From NCBI RefSeq assembly GCF_020615385.1, contig NZ_JAJAVB010000037.1:84170-148169 (forward strand): a stretch of DNA of 64,000 nucleotides, in the 5' to 3' direction. The stretch's first letter is position 1; the number at the start of each line of letters is the position of its first letter. This document shows positions 62,790 to 64,000 of the stretch, piece after piece. Below the pieces are notes generated by a model. It did not search any database. It was not told the DNA's origin and saw only the letters and a list, made by a program, of their open reading frames with translations. Made by a program: the position numbers and the translations under genes. The DNA is from Jiella soli (lineage in GTDB: Bacteria; Pseudomonadota; Alphaproteobacteria; Rhizobiales; Rhizobiaceae).

Positions 62790-63899
62790 ATGAGAGTGAT
62801 CGCCCGGCTGTTGTTCGCGTCGCTGACGCTGGTCTTCCTCTGGTCGGAGAGCCGTGGCGGCGCCGCGGCAACGTTTTCCGTCTCGCGACAAGATGGCGGA
62901 AGGCCGTTGATCACCTTGGCCGGGACGATCGGCCAGGGCGACGCGGACCGTCTGCGTGCATTGCTGGCGCGGGCCGAGGGCAAAGAGAAGCTGCGTTACA
63001 ACGCCACGGTAGCCCTCAATTCGCCCGGCGGCAGCTTCCTCGAAGGGATGGCGCTCGGCCAACTGTTCCGCGAAAACATGCTGAAGACCGTCGTGCGCTC
63101 CTCCGACGCCTGCCTGTCGGCCTGTGCGCTCGCCTTTCTCGGCGGCAGCGAGACCCTGCCGAACGGCTTCACGATCCGCCGGATCCTGGAGCCAGGCGGC
63201 CGCCTCGCCTTTCACGCCGTCTCCTCCGGCGACGACGAGACTCTGGTCCGGGTGAACGAGGGCCTCGCCCTGCAGCGCTCGGCCGACGCCAAAGCCTTCG
63301 ATTATGTGATCTCTCTCGGCGGTGTCGACGCCGAAATCTTCGCCGCGCTGATGCGTAAGGCCGACCTCGCGGAAATCGACACCCCGCGCCTGGTGCGCGG
63401 TCTCGGGATCGAGCTCCACGGACTCGCGGAAGACTCGACGCTTCTCGACTATATGAGCCCGCCGCAAGCCTGGGCACGCAATGCCTGCAAGACCGCCGTC
63501 TCACGCATGCTCTCGCCGACGGACGCGCTCGGCGGGGTGGAAAACCGGGTGGAGAAGACGGACCGCCCGCTGGCGGACCTCTCGGCATTCGCGGCGGCAA
63601 TATCCGACGATCTGCGCGAGCCCTACCCTGCAGATGACGCCCGCGGCAGGCTGCTCGCCTCCCTCGCGCCAGCGGACTTCGTCAGCTTCGTCGCCGGCGA
63701 AGTGTTCTATCCGACCGCCGCAATGCGCTTCGTCCGCCTCGGGCTCAAGCGCGGCGGCGGCTATTACTACGACGCCTGTTATGTCGCGGCCGATGCCGAC
63801 GGCATCGCCATTCTCATCCTGGACACACAGCTCGCCGGACGGCGGGTCTATCTCGACACCGTGCTCAGCGCCTTCGACCCCGACGCGCGGCTCTGGTGA
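62790..63899 (+). CDS. Periplasmic ClpP-fold (crotonase-like) protein
   Basis: A 369-aa protein with a signal peptide (LLFASLTLVFLWSESRGGAA). The fold signature is ALNSPGGSFLEGMALGQLF, then SSDACLSACALAFLGG and a later GRLAFHAVSSG, resembling ClpP-like periplasmic proteins of rhizobia. A Ser at SACLSAC and His in FHAV could be catalytic, but the triad is not proven. The C-terminal 120 residues are a separate region of unknown role. First backbone gene beyond the island. Confidence 0.65.
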   Translation: MRVIARLLFASLTLVFLWSESRGGAAATFSVSRQDGGRPLITLAGTIGQGDADRLRALLARAEGKEKLRYNATVALNSPGGSFLEGMALGQLFRENMLKTVVRSSDACLSACALAFLGGSETLPNGFTIRRILEPGGRLAFHAVSSGDDETLVRVNEGLALQRSADAKAFDYVISLGGVDAEIFAALMRKADLAEIDTPRLVRGLGIELHGLAEDSTLLDYMSPPQAWARNACKTAVSRMLSPTDALGGVENRVEKTDRPLADLSAFAAAISDDLREPYPADDARGRLLASLAPADFVSFVAGEVFYPTAAMRFVRLGLKRGGGYYYDACYVAADADGIAILILDTQLAGRRVYLDTVLSAFDPDARLW

Positions 63900-64000
63900 C
63901 CGCCATCCCTCGCCCGGCGCCGGGTAGCGGCTAGAGCATCGGGCAGGAAGTATGAATCGAAGGATTTCCTTTTGATGTGAATGCTGATTCCCTATGGCCG
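63900..64000. other. Right window edge, nothing recognised
   Basis: One hundred bases after the ClpP-fold gene; no complete feature. Confidence 0.3.

Overview
The window is high-GC DNA with dense, often ATGA-overlapping genes. HWE/HisKA_2 and FixJ-type regulators, UPF0182 and DUF2254 membrane proteins, an lmo0937-type peptide and a pseudaminic-acid-type methylase fit an alphaproteobacterium, most likely Hyphomicrobiales (Rhizobiales). Genus cannot be read from the sequence.

Layout. (1) 1-10564 is chromosomal backbone on the minus strand: a four-gene membrane operon with a small fifth gene (ion-channel-like protein, DUF2254, UPF0182, PadR-like protein, 53-aa membrane peptide), a methyltransferase/unknown pair, a small secreted protein and an lmo0937-type peptide. 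(2) 10565-62294 is a 51.7-kb genomic island integrated in the 3' half of a tRNA-Pro(CGG) gene. The intact tRNA is at 62250-62326 (minus) and a perfect 47-bp copy of its 3' half lies at 10565-10611, next to a tyrosine recombinase. (3) 62327-64000 is backbone again, with one periplasmic ClpP-fold protein.

The island has phage-like ends and a metabolic/regulatory centre. The left end (10.6-19.4 kb) holds the integrase, an excisionase-like HTH protein, a P63C-domain protein, a HIRAN protein, chains of small ATGA-coupled genes and strong operator palindromes. The right end (54.1-62.1 kb) holds a frameshifted small gene, a tandem set of CRISPR type I-F repeat-like hairpins with terminators, a promoter between paired operators ahead of an unknown gene plus an HTH gene, an intact IS630, and a five-gene ATGA-coupled operon (soluble FtsH-like AAA/M41 protein, RHH protein, small protein, metallophosphoesterase, unknown).

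The centre (20-54 kb) carries an AT-rich HTH regulator, an HWE kinase with a single-domain response regulator, an ABC-F protein, a LysR-linked aldehyde dehydrogenase followed by alpha/beta-hydrolases, short-chain dehydrogenases, an AhpD-like protein, a cupin and a haloperoxidase-like enzyme, then a multi-PAS kinase with two FixJ-like regulators and a stand-alone receiver. Next is a TetR-controlled operon in which an EmrA/EmrB-type pump is co-translated with a class III adenylate cyclase and an MscS channel carrying a cNMP-binding-like domain. A decayed IS30 element, an MBL-fold hydrolase and an L,D-transpeptidase-like lipoprotein complete the cargo.

The observations most worth following are the tandem I-F-like repeat/terminator unit at 54879-54989, the cyclase/pump/MscS operon, the coupled FtsH-like operon, and a chimeric protein joining an unknown domain to a TetR ligand-binding domain.
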